From Apostichopus californicus (taxonomy: Eukaryota > Echinodermata > Holothuroidea > Aspidochirotida > Stichopodidae), in NCBI GenBank assembly GCA_020650975.1, contig JAIPMN010001558.1:1-34390 (forward strand): a DNA stretch of 34,390 nt, written 5' to 3'. The notes beneath the pieces are model-generated. The model did not search any database. It worked only from the letters and a program-made list of their open reading frames with translations, and was not told the origin of the DNA. The stretch's first letter is position 1. Every line of letters starts with the position of its first letter. Of this stretch, positions 9,524-21,500 are shown one piece after another. The translations under genes and the position numbers were made by a program.

Positions 9524-12500
9524 GTGAGGGTGTTTATAGTATTATGAAATTTGTAAGAAGTATTGACCAAGGTTGGAAAAGTTGCATAGTGTTAAAAGCT
9601 AGAACATTTCGTTGGTGACAAAAGTACGTACAATATTGTATGAAAGGGCATGATTGTTGACCAAGATTGACATGGTTCATTTAGTGTTTAACCTAGAACG
9701 TTCAGCAGTCCTGGATGTGTTCTGTAGTGTTCAGCAATTTGATCTATTTTTTGGCCTGCCGCATGTGTCATTCAATCTTTGAAGTAAAGGTTCCTCAAAT
9801 GGCAAGAGTTCAAATGACTATTTTAATTATTTATGAGGGTGGGAGGGGGGTGAGAGAAGATGGAGGAGTTAAGAGACCTGTGAAAGTTAGTGAGGAGGGA
9901 AAGTGAATGTTGCATCAACATTCAAATATGAGCTTGACACACTAAAAAGTGTGTACAGTAGTTTTGCTGTATATGATACCTTGTACAGTACTGACATGGC
10001 ACACAGACCATCTCTGAATAAAAAAATACAGTTTGAAATGTTTCCCCAGAAAGGTAATAAGAAGTTCTTGAATAAATTAGCATGAATAGACTCCGGATGT
10101 GTGACCTGATTAATTCACTAGCTGTATGTTTCTATCTGCTGCAGTCTTAGACATAACTAACAGTGATTATAATTACCAACGTAGCAATCCTCGTTAACTA
10201 AAGTCAGTTACTGTAGCGATCCTCGTTAACTATTAAAGTCAGTTACTGTAGTCTCCCTCACAATGAGCGATTCCATAGTTTCCCCTTTCGGGAAACCAAA
10301 CATGCAGTCCCTACTTGCAAATGATATCAAATTCATGAACGTGTGCTGACCATGCGATCAGGGAATAATTAATCCAGTATCGCATTGCGAAATGCTATGC
10401 AAACTGGTCAAGTTAAGTCTGTACAAGTGTAAAGATGTATAGTAGTTTTCTACACAGAAACTATAGTTATTGAATGAAAGCAAAACATGCCGACCCCCTG
10501 AAGAAGCTGTACAAAAGATTTGAATACTAAATTATTTACTGCATGCTATATGTGTCAAAATTGTAAGTTGAAATTTTCATCAGATCTCTCAGAATTTCCT
10601 ATATCATTAATCTTATAAATTACATATTTTGCAGAGAATCAATTTGGGGAATTCTTGCCGGACTCTGTTCAGACATACCACCGATTATCAAACACGACGT
10701 GAAACAGATCGAAACCTGGATCCTCAGATTGCTGAGCGCTCCCGTCCCGGTTCCGGGAAAGACGAGAGTCGAGATGGAGATTCTAGATTCAGATTCCCAT
10801 CCGCCGTTTGTATTTGCTCTACCTGACCATACTAGATTTTCTCTAGCAGATTTTCCTTTACATTTGCCTCTGGAGTTACTCGGCATTGACACATGCCTGA
10901 AAGTGCTGACACTTATCATCATGGAGAATAAGGTAGAGTATGAATTCTTGTTTTGAAATATTACACTCTCTCTGTTTAAAGTCCTCTGGATTTATGTAAT
11001 TTGGCTTTCATTAAAGATACAAGTTACTCGGTCATATAGAATAACAAACTCTGAAGGCTGTATGGGGTTCAAAATTCAGGCTATTTACTGGCCTTTTGCA
11101 AGTTTAAGGGGAAAAAAAAGATACTTACATATTTCTGCCGGTAGACATTAATAACATAAAAACATAATGAGAGTTGTAACAATCGTCAGTCAAAATACGG
11201 CATTTCTTAACTACCTAACGTATTACTGCTTGTTATCAGCAAATATTATTAATTAGGCTTCTCCCATAAGCCTTTGCAGCAATTGATGTATTTCAGAAAA
11301 ATACCAAATTGGAACTTGATATTAGGCAGCAGAATTATTAATCACTGGCATTTTTATTAGCAAGTGGCTAAATTGTGAAATTCTTAGCCTGAGTACGTAC
11401 TGTACAGTATGTTGTGGGTTTACTACTTCATGAAGATCTGTCTCGTTAGTTCCAGACATGTTTCTCTCAATGTAGACAATTATGAATATAATAGAATGAA
11501 CATTATAAGTGAGAATATTGGGGACAGCATGTGCCTGTAATTTAAATGGTCATTAGTAAAACATGCAGTATCGATCTGTAAAGTAACGTGCATGTATAGA
11601 TTGGAGACAAGTTAGTATCGTCATTCATAGAACCCCCAAACCAGTAAATGTTTCAGAGTTTTGTTGAGTAGAACTTTACATGTGGAGAGTTGCTAATGTT
11701 TTTTCATTATGTATCAGATTACACATTTTAAAGTTTTGCTACAATTCTACATATATATTGCAAAATACTTATAGACTCTTTACTGTTTTCTAACCTTGGA
11801 GAAACAAATTTTCTTGCCCAGGGAACATACATTTTTCTGGTAATTGCAGGTCTACTAAAAGACAGACATAATTTTAGTAGAGAATGAAAACTTAAATTTA
11901 ATTTGAATTTAAACTTCTATTTAAAATTGCACATAGGTGACGGCTGTCCCAGTCGCTGTAAAGCATTTGAAACTGTTTATTCAGTTTATAATATACTTTT
12001 TCATGCTGCCCATACTGTTAACTAACTATGCATGGTGTAGATTCAAGGTTCTAAGTTTTTTTTTTCATCAAAGATTTACCTCTTTGTATAGGTGTTTCAT
12101 AATTCTAGCAGAACTGTTTTTGGACTTCAGCGCTATCTGACATACAGTACTATACTGTAGGTAATCTTAGAAGTTGTTTGTAACACTTAGGATTATCATG
12201 GTTCTATTTACATAGCTGTTTGGCTTACAAGTGTGTAGATTTCTGGGTTTACAATTTCTACAGACATTGCTACTTATAACAGATTAACAATACAGTACTG
12301 AGTCTGTAACTATAACAATGCCAGTTATATTGAAACAAAGATCAAAATCAAGTGTTGCACTGATTATCAGCACGTATGTGTTATCGTATAGATCTGATTT
12401 TTGCGATATCTGCGAAATGTTCTTAAAATTGTCATCAATTTTACGCAGTGATCAGAACACGATGCATGGCTTACTACTGGTCATAAATGACTGTCTGGTC

Positions 12501-15500
12501 AAGAGCAAGCAAGGATTCTTTTCAAATATTGGTATGGGTCGTTAAATTAGCTAATATCGTCATCCATAATAATCAGCTATCGGTAAAATCAGATGTTTGC
12601 AATCATAGTGTACAACAATATTAACCAGTAACTTATTACAACTTTGAGGGAATAATCATAATTTTTGGGTACCAGTTTTGAAGACTCAACTTTTTACTCC
12701 TAAAATATGAACTCCTGTGTATCTTTTAGTGTTTACACGGGTCCAAAAATCGGGAACCGTGTACCCGAGAGCCGTTATTTACCCTCGTGTATCACGATTT
12801 TCAAGAAATTACATATTGGATGCTATAATAAATGAATTATATTCTCTACTGACGATGTTTTCATGTTCAAATAAGTAGGTGTAAGATAAGGTATAAAACC
12901 TTCTTCATTAATTTCTATATTGCTTTTGTTTCTTTCATTAACTTGTTAATAACTTCATATAATTAACATTACTACTAACATCGCACTGCCGCCGCTGCTT
13001 ATGCTTGCTCTACACGTCTATTGGATCAGACCATATAAATATCCAATTTAGCTTTTAAACAGTTGTTACTACTACTATCTATTATGCAGGCCCAAGGTTC
13101 GCATTAGCCGCGAGATTGCGCGATTCGCGCAATTTGATTGCATTTGGAATATCGATCAGTAAAAAGCCACTTGCGATTATTATTTTTTAGTTATCCCGTC
13201 TATAATCCACAAACATCTCGTAAAATTCCTTGTTAGCTTTTCCTTCTATGAAATAAACGAATGAATAAATAATAATTTCTTCCACGTGGTTGCCTAACAC
13301 CACACTAAGTCAATGAGAAATCTAGCCGGCTATAAAGCCTAACCATCTGTTTATACGCTGAAATTATGACGCAGTTATAAGATATCCATGGATTACTTTC
13401 ATTATTGCTGTTACGTTCGACCACATGGTTGCCTAACACCACACTAAGTCAATGGGGTATCTAGCCTAGCCATCTGTTTATTAGCTGAAATTGTGACGCA
13501 GTTATAAGATATCTATGGAATACTTTCGTTATTGCTGTTATCTTCGACCACATGGTGGCCTAACACCACACTAAGTCAATGGGAAATCTGCCTAAGCATC
13601 GGTTTGCAATTTTTTTTGTTTTTAAAAAATCACACTTTGCGTAGGATTCGGGTAATAAATTAGGAACCGGGTAGTATCGCATCGGGTGGTTACCTTCGTT
13701 ATTGCTGTTATCATCGACCACATTGTAGCCTAACACCACACTAAGTCAATGGGAAATCTGCCTAACCGTCAGTTTGCCAAAATTTTTTTTTTCAAAATCA
13801 CACTTTGCGTAGGATTCGGGTAATAAATTAGGAACCGGGTAGTATCGCGTCGGTCAGGTACCCGGGTATCCGGATAACCCGTGCAAACACTAGTATCTTT
13901 GCATGTTTACATAACAAATTTCCCCACTTTTGCTAAATTATGCGAAAGTCAGCTTATGATCTCCAACCCCCCCCCCACTCCCCCTCCACCTCTGAGCTTA
14001 TAAATAACTTATGTAAAAATTCCTGTTTTATACAAATTTAACCATTTAAAAAAAACTGATGGGAGTGAATGCTCTGCTGCACAAGGTTTGTTTGTGTTTT
14101 GAGTTTTGTGTTTTTTTCTTTCTTTTTCACTGGTGACCCTCAATGTGTAGTCACCCAGTTTTTCAGTCTTGCTGGATTACATGTATACAGTATACAGTAT
14201 GTAGTACATAAAAGAAGCAGTGACCTAGATTGTGTGTCAAATATACATAAGAATATATATGAAGTAGTTTCAAACAACAGTTTGCCATGACTTTGGTAAA
14301 TTTTTGAAATATCACGCTAAGATTGGATGAGTATCGTTTCAAGGCTTTCATTTCATCCGTTAAGCTCTGTGTGATCCTCATCTTGTCCATTTTCTGAGAT
14401 TGTATTTTGTTACTGTATGTACACATATCAAGTGGGTGAACACTTCCCTTTACGCGCCCACTGTTTAACATTCTCCATGTTGGCTGGCATGGGTGGAACA
14501 AACTGCCTGAAGGGGGTGTCAGTGTTTGAAACTGTTGTTAATATGAAGACCTCCAAATTACACACTTACACAGAAAATGATGACTCAAGAGTCATATTTG
14601 ATTAGTACTTGAATGCGTAATAGGGGAGATATCGGGGACCAAATGGGGAAAGTAGCATCAAGATTCAAATTTAGTCAAAAATATGAGGAAGAACCCAAAA
14701 TATGAAAGTAAGAAAAATATAAGACTTAAAAGGTTAACGATATGTGTTGTTCATTTGAAAGGTCATCAGAATTGCCAAAAAGATTGAACTAGCGAAACAA
14801 AACCCAAGTCTTTGTGCATGGTCGAACATAAAGTATATCTGTTACTTCCATTCCCACTATAAAGATGATGATCAATGCATGCTAACTCACAAGTCAGATA
14901 AGACTTGCCCTAGATTTAACGGGAAAAAGATCCTTATCACAGTAAATAACATAATAAACAACGATTAAATGAAGAACCTTAGAAAGGTTCGACAAGGCTT
15001 TTGGCATTTTTTTTCCTTAGCACTGTCGCAAGTATTTTTCATTTGTACTACAGTACGGTGTACAATTACCGAGAATATAGTGTAGCAATGTTCACATTTT
15101 GTTTCGCAATTTGGAAGCTTATAACTTTACTGTATAGGGTACACTCTTATTAAATACTGTGCCCTCAGTGTGAAACAAAAAACCCTACCGATACATTTTT
15201 TTGGATTTGCGCGGCAATATGTCTCCACATCATTTCGCTGCTCGATACCGTCACATTATTTCTTGCATTAACAGTGGATGACAGTATGCACTGTGGTATA
15301 TGCACTGTGCAAGTAATTAAATTGTATATAGTCAATATAATTAAAGCAGTTTTTCTAATTAACTACTCTACAATGGTAATACTGTACTGTATGTTACTAT
15401 ACTGTATATAGCATATAACCAATAGTGTTATAACCACAGTTCATACTTATTACTGTATGGTTAAATAATAAATAGTACTCGGGACTATTTAGTGTGTATA

Positions 15501-18500
15501 AATTAAAGTACTGAACGATTCTGATCTACATCTAGTTAAAATTTAAATGTGTTTTTGAAGTTTGCATATAAATTTAGTAGCTTTTCTTACAGATCTAGCT
15601 TTGTACAAAATGTACTAAATCGCCAACACAGTAATACATAAAAAAGATAATGAAACCATTCCCACTGCAATTTACCAAATTAAATTGCTACTGTACATTG
15701 CCATGTAACTATATGATACGGTTCCTCACGGTTCAGTTTCGGAAGCATATATACAGACAGTACGTGTACAATGTATTGTGAGTGTATTATATCCCTTCCA
15801 CCTGCCTAGCTCAGCAAGAAATTGATTTGCGTAGTTTCCATCTTCTCGTGACGAAGTCGTTTGACGTCAGCAAGTTTTTAAGTGGACGGATTGAGTTTCC
15901 ATTCTCGTAACGGCGAATGCACAGAACTTCCGTTTTTCTAGACACTATGCGAAGGAATCTCCCATTGTGGGAGTAGGTATTGTATCATCAGCTCGTTATA
16001 CAGATGAGAAGGTCGGTAGTTTAATGCTGGATTCCCGAAAGTGTGACGAAGAAATTACGGAATGATAAGGAAGATCTCGGCAGGATTCTCCCAAAGAGGG
16101 GAGTTTACTTTAAAGTCTGTGTGTATCGTGAGAGAAAGGTTACGTGATGAGAGGTTTAATTAACCAAGCCAAACACATTTGTTAGGCACTCAGGATTGTT
16201 TGAAGAAATAGCTTCACGCAGCAAACAAATCTTTTGTGAGTGGTCTCGACTCGTAATCGGGTTTCTTTATAGGGAGGAATTTGATATGGAATGGTTTGTA
16301 AATGGAATGATAATTTATACTTGATAGTACGATTGTACATAGACTGTAGATTAGTAAAAGCGGAACAATTTTTAAAAATAAAAAAGCAAAAAAACTCACG
16401 GTCATGGGTGGCATTTAAATTTGGTACGTAGGCAGTTAAGTGTCTTACACAAGGCGATGAAAAAAAAATGGGAATTGCTACGTGAATGTTTGATTGAAGT
16501 TAAATTGGCAAGAAGATTGTGATAACTTTCAAGTTAAAAAAAGATGTGGTACTTTAGAAAAATTTAGAAACTTTAAAGGCTTGTTAGTTTACATCTAGTA
16601 AAATATTAAAGTTCAATTGATCATAAAAAAAAAATATTGTGATACCTTTTCAGTCTAGTCAGTAGAAACACATTTCAAGTGCAATGCAGAACAAAAGAAG
16701 AAAAGAAAAAGAATATGAACAATGGATCAATCTAAGAAATCATTTGTTTCCTGTGCTTTGAGGATTTAGGGGAGGTACGGGGGGGGGGGGGGANNNNNNN
16801 NNNGGGGGGGGGGGGGGAGTGGACTGGTATAGGGAATACAGTATGTATACAGTGCCATATAGACAACTGTTTTTTTTTTAATTCAAAGATGAACAGTTGT
16901 ACAACTTGTTTCAGTCTGTCTGAATGAATTATAGTTATAAATAGGCTTTAGTGTTAACAATCATACTGCAGATAATAATTTATCCAATCTCACATTCGCA
17001 GAATGCTGTGCGCAATGGTCAATTTTGCTATGGTATGTGTACGATTGCAATGAGCACTGTAGAGCAGTTTTGTATACACAGGGGAACCACTTATAGTACA
17101 GTATACATCATGAGACAAACTTCAGAGCAGGCCTTCAAAATTGCTACAAACACAGAATTTGAACACAGTTCTGTATTCGCTGTATTGTGCTCGTGCACTT
17201 ATAATTTCATTTTCTGTCATTATAAATGTCATTAATTAATGTTAATAAGCCAGTGTTTTATTGGATGTTTTCATGTTAAATGCAGACTGTGCTGTACAGT
17301 ATAGAGAAAACCTCAAGATAAGAGAGGGTTGATTGCACTACACATAGATACTGTACCACACCACACTATACTATAGGCCTACAGTACTAGTTGTAACTTG
17401 AATACAGTACTGTAGTGTACATGGTACTGAAGGACAAGAGATTGGGCGGTGATACAGAACTAGGTCATTGTACTGTAGGGTAGTTTAGTGTGATAATACT
17501 TTTTCTTGGAAAGGTGGATGGGGAAGGACATGTTGCTGTGGGAGGGGGAAGGACATGTTGGTGTGGGAGGGGGAAGGATTTATGTTGATGTGGGAGGGGG
17601 AAGGACATGTTGTTGGGGGAAGGAGGAAAAGAAACATGTTAGTATGGGGAACGGTGAAAAGTAAGAACATGTCGGTCGTTGGTTACTTCTCAACCCAGCA
17701 AAGTGTTTCACTTGTAATTTGCAATGTTCACAGAAACGTAAACTACGTATCAATCGTGTGTCAGTAAAAATAGCTACTTATTAGAAAATATATTTGAAGC
17801 ACTGAGTTACCGACTACAGTATACAGTATATTATAGATTTGTCTTAAATTTGAAACACGGGGGGGAAGAGGGGCAGTGGGGGAGGCATGTCGGTGGGGGC
17901 AGGGGACAGGGACATCAATTAGTATTTACTCAATGCAGAAAGTGTTAAATATAGTGAGTTACAAGGTACTGTCAACAATACTGGGCATAAATTACACACT
18001 GTATTTCAGTACACTAGCTAAGTACTGACCAGTACGGTAGTATAGAATGCTTTTGAAGTACTGTGTGTGTGTACACTAACTTCATTCTATACCAGCTACT
18101 GTCTGTATAGTACCCTTGGATCTGTCTTTGCATATTAAAGTAAGTCACAGACTTTCTGTATTAGAGGCTATAGCTACCTGTATTTATGCGTGTGCACAGT
18201 TACTTTCGTTCTGTATATTGTCACATCGGTGATGCAAGTCTATAAGATATCATATTTACCAGAAGAAAAAAAAAAATGTTGATTGATCAAATACATTACC
18301 AGTTTTAAGTTTTCAACTTGTTTGAACAACAGAGTAAACCAGGCATGTTTGAACAAATATATTATTTAACCGCCCCCAGTCTTTATGTTCTTATACAAAT
18401 TACAGTAGTTGTACCGTATGTAGTTCAAGTGGTGGTGGATTTACATAATTCTAACAGTACTTATTTTATGTGTTTATTAATCTACTGTATTCATCATACA

Positions 18501-21500
18501 GTTAGTATGTGGTGAATTATTGATTTAAGTGCACCAGTTGATGTTACTAACATTTCTACAGAACTTAACAGTATCGTATTTTCTGTAGGTCAAACACATG
18601 TACACTTCTTTGTAAATGTCATGTAATCTGTATCTATGTATGATATAATGTAATGTGTATCAGGGGCTTTAAAGGTAGTCTGTATATAGGCCCCAAATTA
18701 TAGCATGCTATATTTGCTAGATGGCTTCTCGGCCTTTTGGCTAAGATCATGTGTAGTATCTGTTCCCTTTCGAGGGGAATGGTGATGCACACGTGACGAT
18801 GATCACACAGTCACAGTCCCGATGCAAGGGGACTGGGGTTGGGAGCGGATCAGTCGTTCGGTAGTTTGGTTTTCGTGCCCAGGTTCTTTCCTGGGCGACT
18901 TTTCCTTAAAAAAGTATAATTGCTAGAAGTTTTCAAAAAGTACTTTCCTGGAGGTGTTCACCCTCCAAATTGTTGTCATATGTACATTCTAAAGGAACAC
19001 ACAAGATGACTGAATGTCCCAGTGAGGTAAATTTCATCTAAGGTAGTATATAATGAAACAGTATAAGAATTTTGACCAAAGGTGACCTTTACTTGAAAAT
19101 CTAGCATTTGGGGTCAATACAGCTTGTACCTTTAAAGGTCTACTGACACGGTCTATGAACCTCATTGTCCTGATCACTCCGATGGGCATTATAAATCACG
19201 ATAATAGATGCAACTCCCGTCAAAATCCATCAAAGATTGACCATTTTACCATCAGTCTTTTCTCAATACTAGTCTTATTTAGGAATAAACATCAATTAAG
19301 CTAATCATTCACATTGATGATGTAAAGGAATTAGATGATGTAAAGGAATTACAGTTTATAACTGCCTTATTTTCTTTTATGTTATCCCTATTTTTTAGTT
19401 TTTACAACCTTTGTTTGAAGGATAACTGAAGTTAGGTTTGTGGCTTAAAGGCGATCTATTGAAATATATTTGATTGTCTTCTTCTAAAAGAGGAACATCA
19501 AATTATTCAAATGATATATGTGGGCGTGTAATTAGGGATTAAGGTGTTGAAGGGTAAAATAAGAAATTTTGACGAGCGCAACACTCCACGTCATTAATCA
19601 TTCAACTTGAATGTAAAGTGCAAAACTTATGGCAGTACTTGTGAATAAACTGCATAATTAAGTTACTGGGTTGAATGTTTAAATACTGTGCCTGTCGGCC
19701 AACAATTCCTGCAGATTGCAGACTGCAGACTGCAGATCACAAAAGGTATGTGGTGTAGTGCAATGTATATTCTTTGTGTACAGACTTATTAAATTAGTTA
19801 TCCAGACTATCTTGGATTGTACATTACTTACTGTAGGTAGTATAATGATTGAGAGTGCCAGCAACAAAACAGGTTAAAGATGGGGAGGTGTGTACATACA
19901 TGCATACATTATCAGGCTTGAAAATAATAATACATTCTTTAGCCTCCCCATGCCATTTAAAGCATTATATACTATCTTTTGATTTGTACAGTTGCTGCGG
20001 TACAGTAAATTATCCATACCTCGGTGAGATCAGTTGTTTTGATAAAAAAAGAAGAAAAATTGGGACTTTGATGTTACCGGTGGATTGAAAAAATTAAACA
20101 AAACGGAGAAAGAAACAATTGTTGTTGTGATAAATTATTTTTTGGAATCAGCCAGAAAAATATTTTGACTGCTTCTGTATGTATTGTGCATTTCATTCAA
20201 TTGGTGTTGTACTACAGAAGCAGTGTACATGTATACATACTAAAAGACGTCTGTTCTGTTTTTAAACTGCTGTTCACACATACTGTACTATATATGTACA
20301 GTAACTGTTTCAATGCCTTGATTTTGAAATTAAATTAGGATCTTTTCTGTGAAAGAAAATATTGAGATAATTATGCAAAGTTTCTGTGCAAACAGACTTC
20401 TTTGGTTTCATAAACCAAACTTTGATTAAATTGCCAAAATTTTGAAAGGATAGTAATAGTTCTGTAAATTTTTGTGACCGTTGGTTATTATGGACGAGTG
20501 GGATTAAAACCATCTTGTGGGTCACATTCTGGTCATAACAAGATTTCGTAAAAGAAATTTTCACTGCAAAAGCAAATGATTGCACTTTGTTGAACCTACA
20601 GAAAGTGCTTATAGATTTGTACAGAGATGGAGTAAATCTAATTACAAGATATTGTTAAGTGAAGTGGATGAATGAGGCTACAGTCTAACTGTGCAACTTG
20701 GTAGGCTGAAGTGGATTTCATATTTTTGGGAGATGGGTGGTGGGGGAGAGGCGGGGGGTTGGGGAAGAGTGTTAATTTATTGTTTTTTTTTTTTTGTTTA
20801 CTCTAGGAACAATACTTAAGAGGAAAAAAGTCTAAAAACAAAAATGAAAATAAATCAATAAAATAAAATGACGCATGCATGCTTGTACCCTGTTCATTAT
20901 TCTGGGATTTCTGTGGGTTGTTTCAATATTAGTGATTTGGGAATTGTGCAATATGCTTGTAGCTGGTCAGTGAATAATGAATTAGAGTTGAAAAGTTCCA
21001 GGTAGCAATGAAGGCAGAAACCAGAGCTCTTTAAAGGCATTGAAGACTCGCCCCAAACCGCGTGCTGCGCTCTGAAAAAGTTAACTTTCCGTTGCTTGCA
21101 AATGAAGTTTTCTTCTTGCCGCTACAAAATGCAGACAGTAATGAAACGTGATACCTTGTTATCTTTTATCTAGACCTGAGATGTCCACGCTGCTATGTAC
21201 ACTGTGTTGTGGGTATTGACCGTAGCTGCATGTATTGACTGTACATAGTTAGTGTCTAATTACCGACGGTAGCAAGCTTTGTGTGTATTTTCTGGGATCG
21301 ATGGTGGTGTCTAACACTTTTGTTACACCTCATTCGAAACTAGGTCAGATTACCGGCATGAGACGTTTCTTTGTGCGAGAGGCTTCACACCCTTTAACTG
21401 TACCTTTCCCATATATACTGTACTGCATGCATTATATATGGGATATGTAGGGGTACACGTATATATAGTAAACTAGGTTCCACTGCATGTGTGGAGTTAT

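Noticed and set aside
17525-17560. p53-type half sites (GGACATGTTG) in the G-rich minisatellite
   Set aside because: One position departs from the half-site pattern in each copy, and proper half-site pairs are not spaced as required; most likely incidental to the repeat unit.
18721-18905. Functional U2 snRNA gene
   Set aside because: Only the first ~45 nt match U2. The conserved stem IIb, canonical Sm site and 3' stems are replaced, and the unit has an A-rich tail and flanking duplications.
19131-19460. Third TTAA MITE (TTTAAAGGTCTACTGACACGG ... TTAAAGGCGATC)
   Set aside because: Both candidate ends start like TTAAAGG but face the same way and lack an inverted partner.
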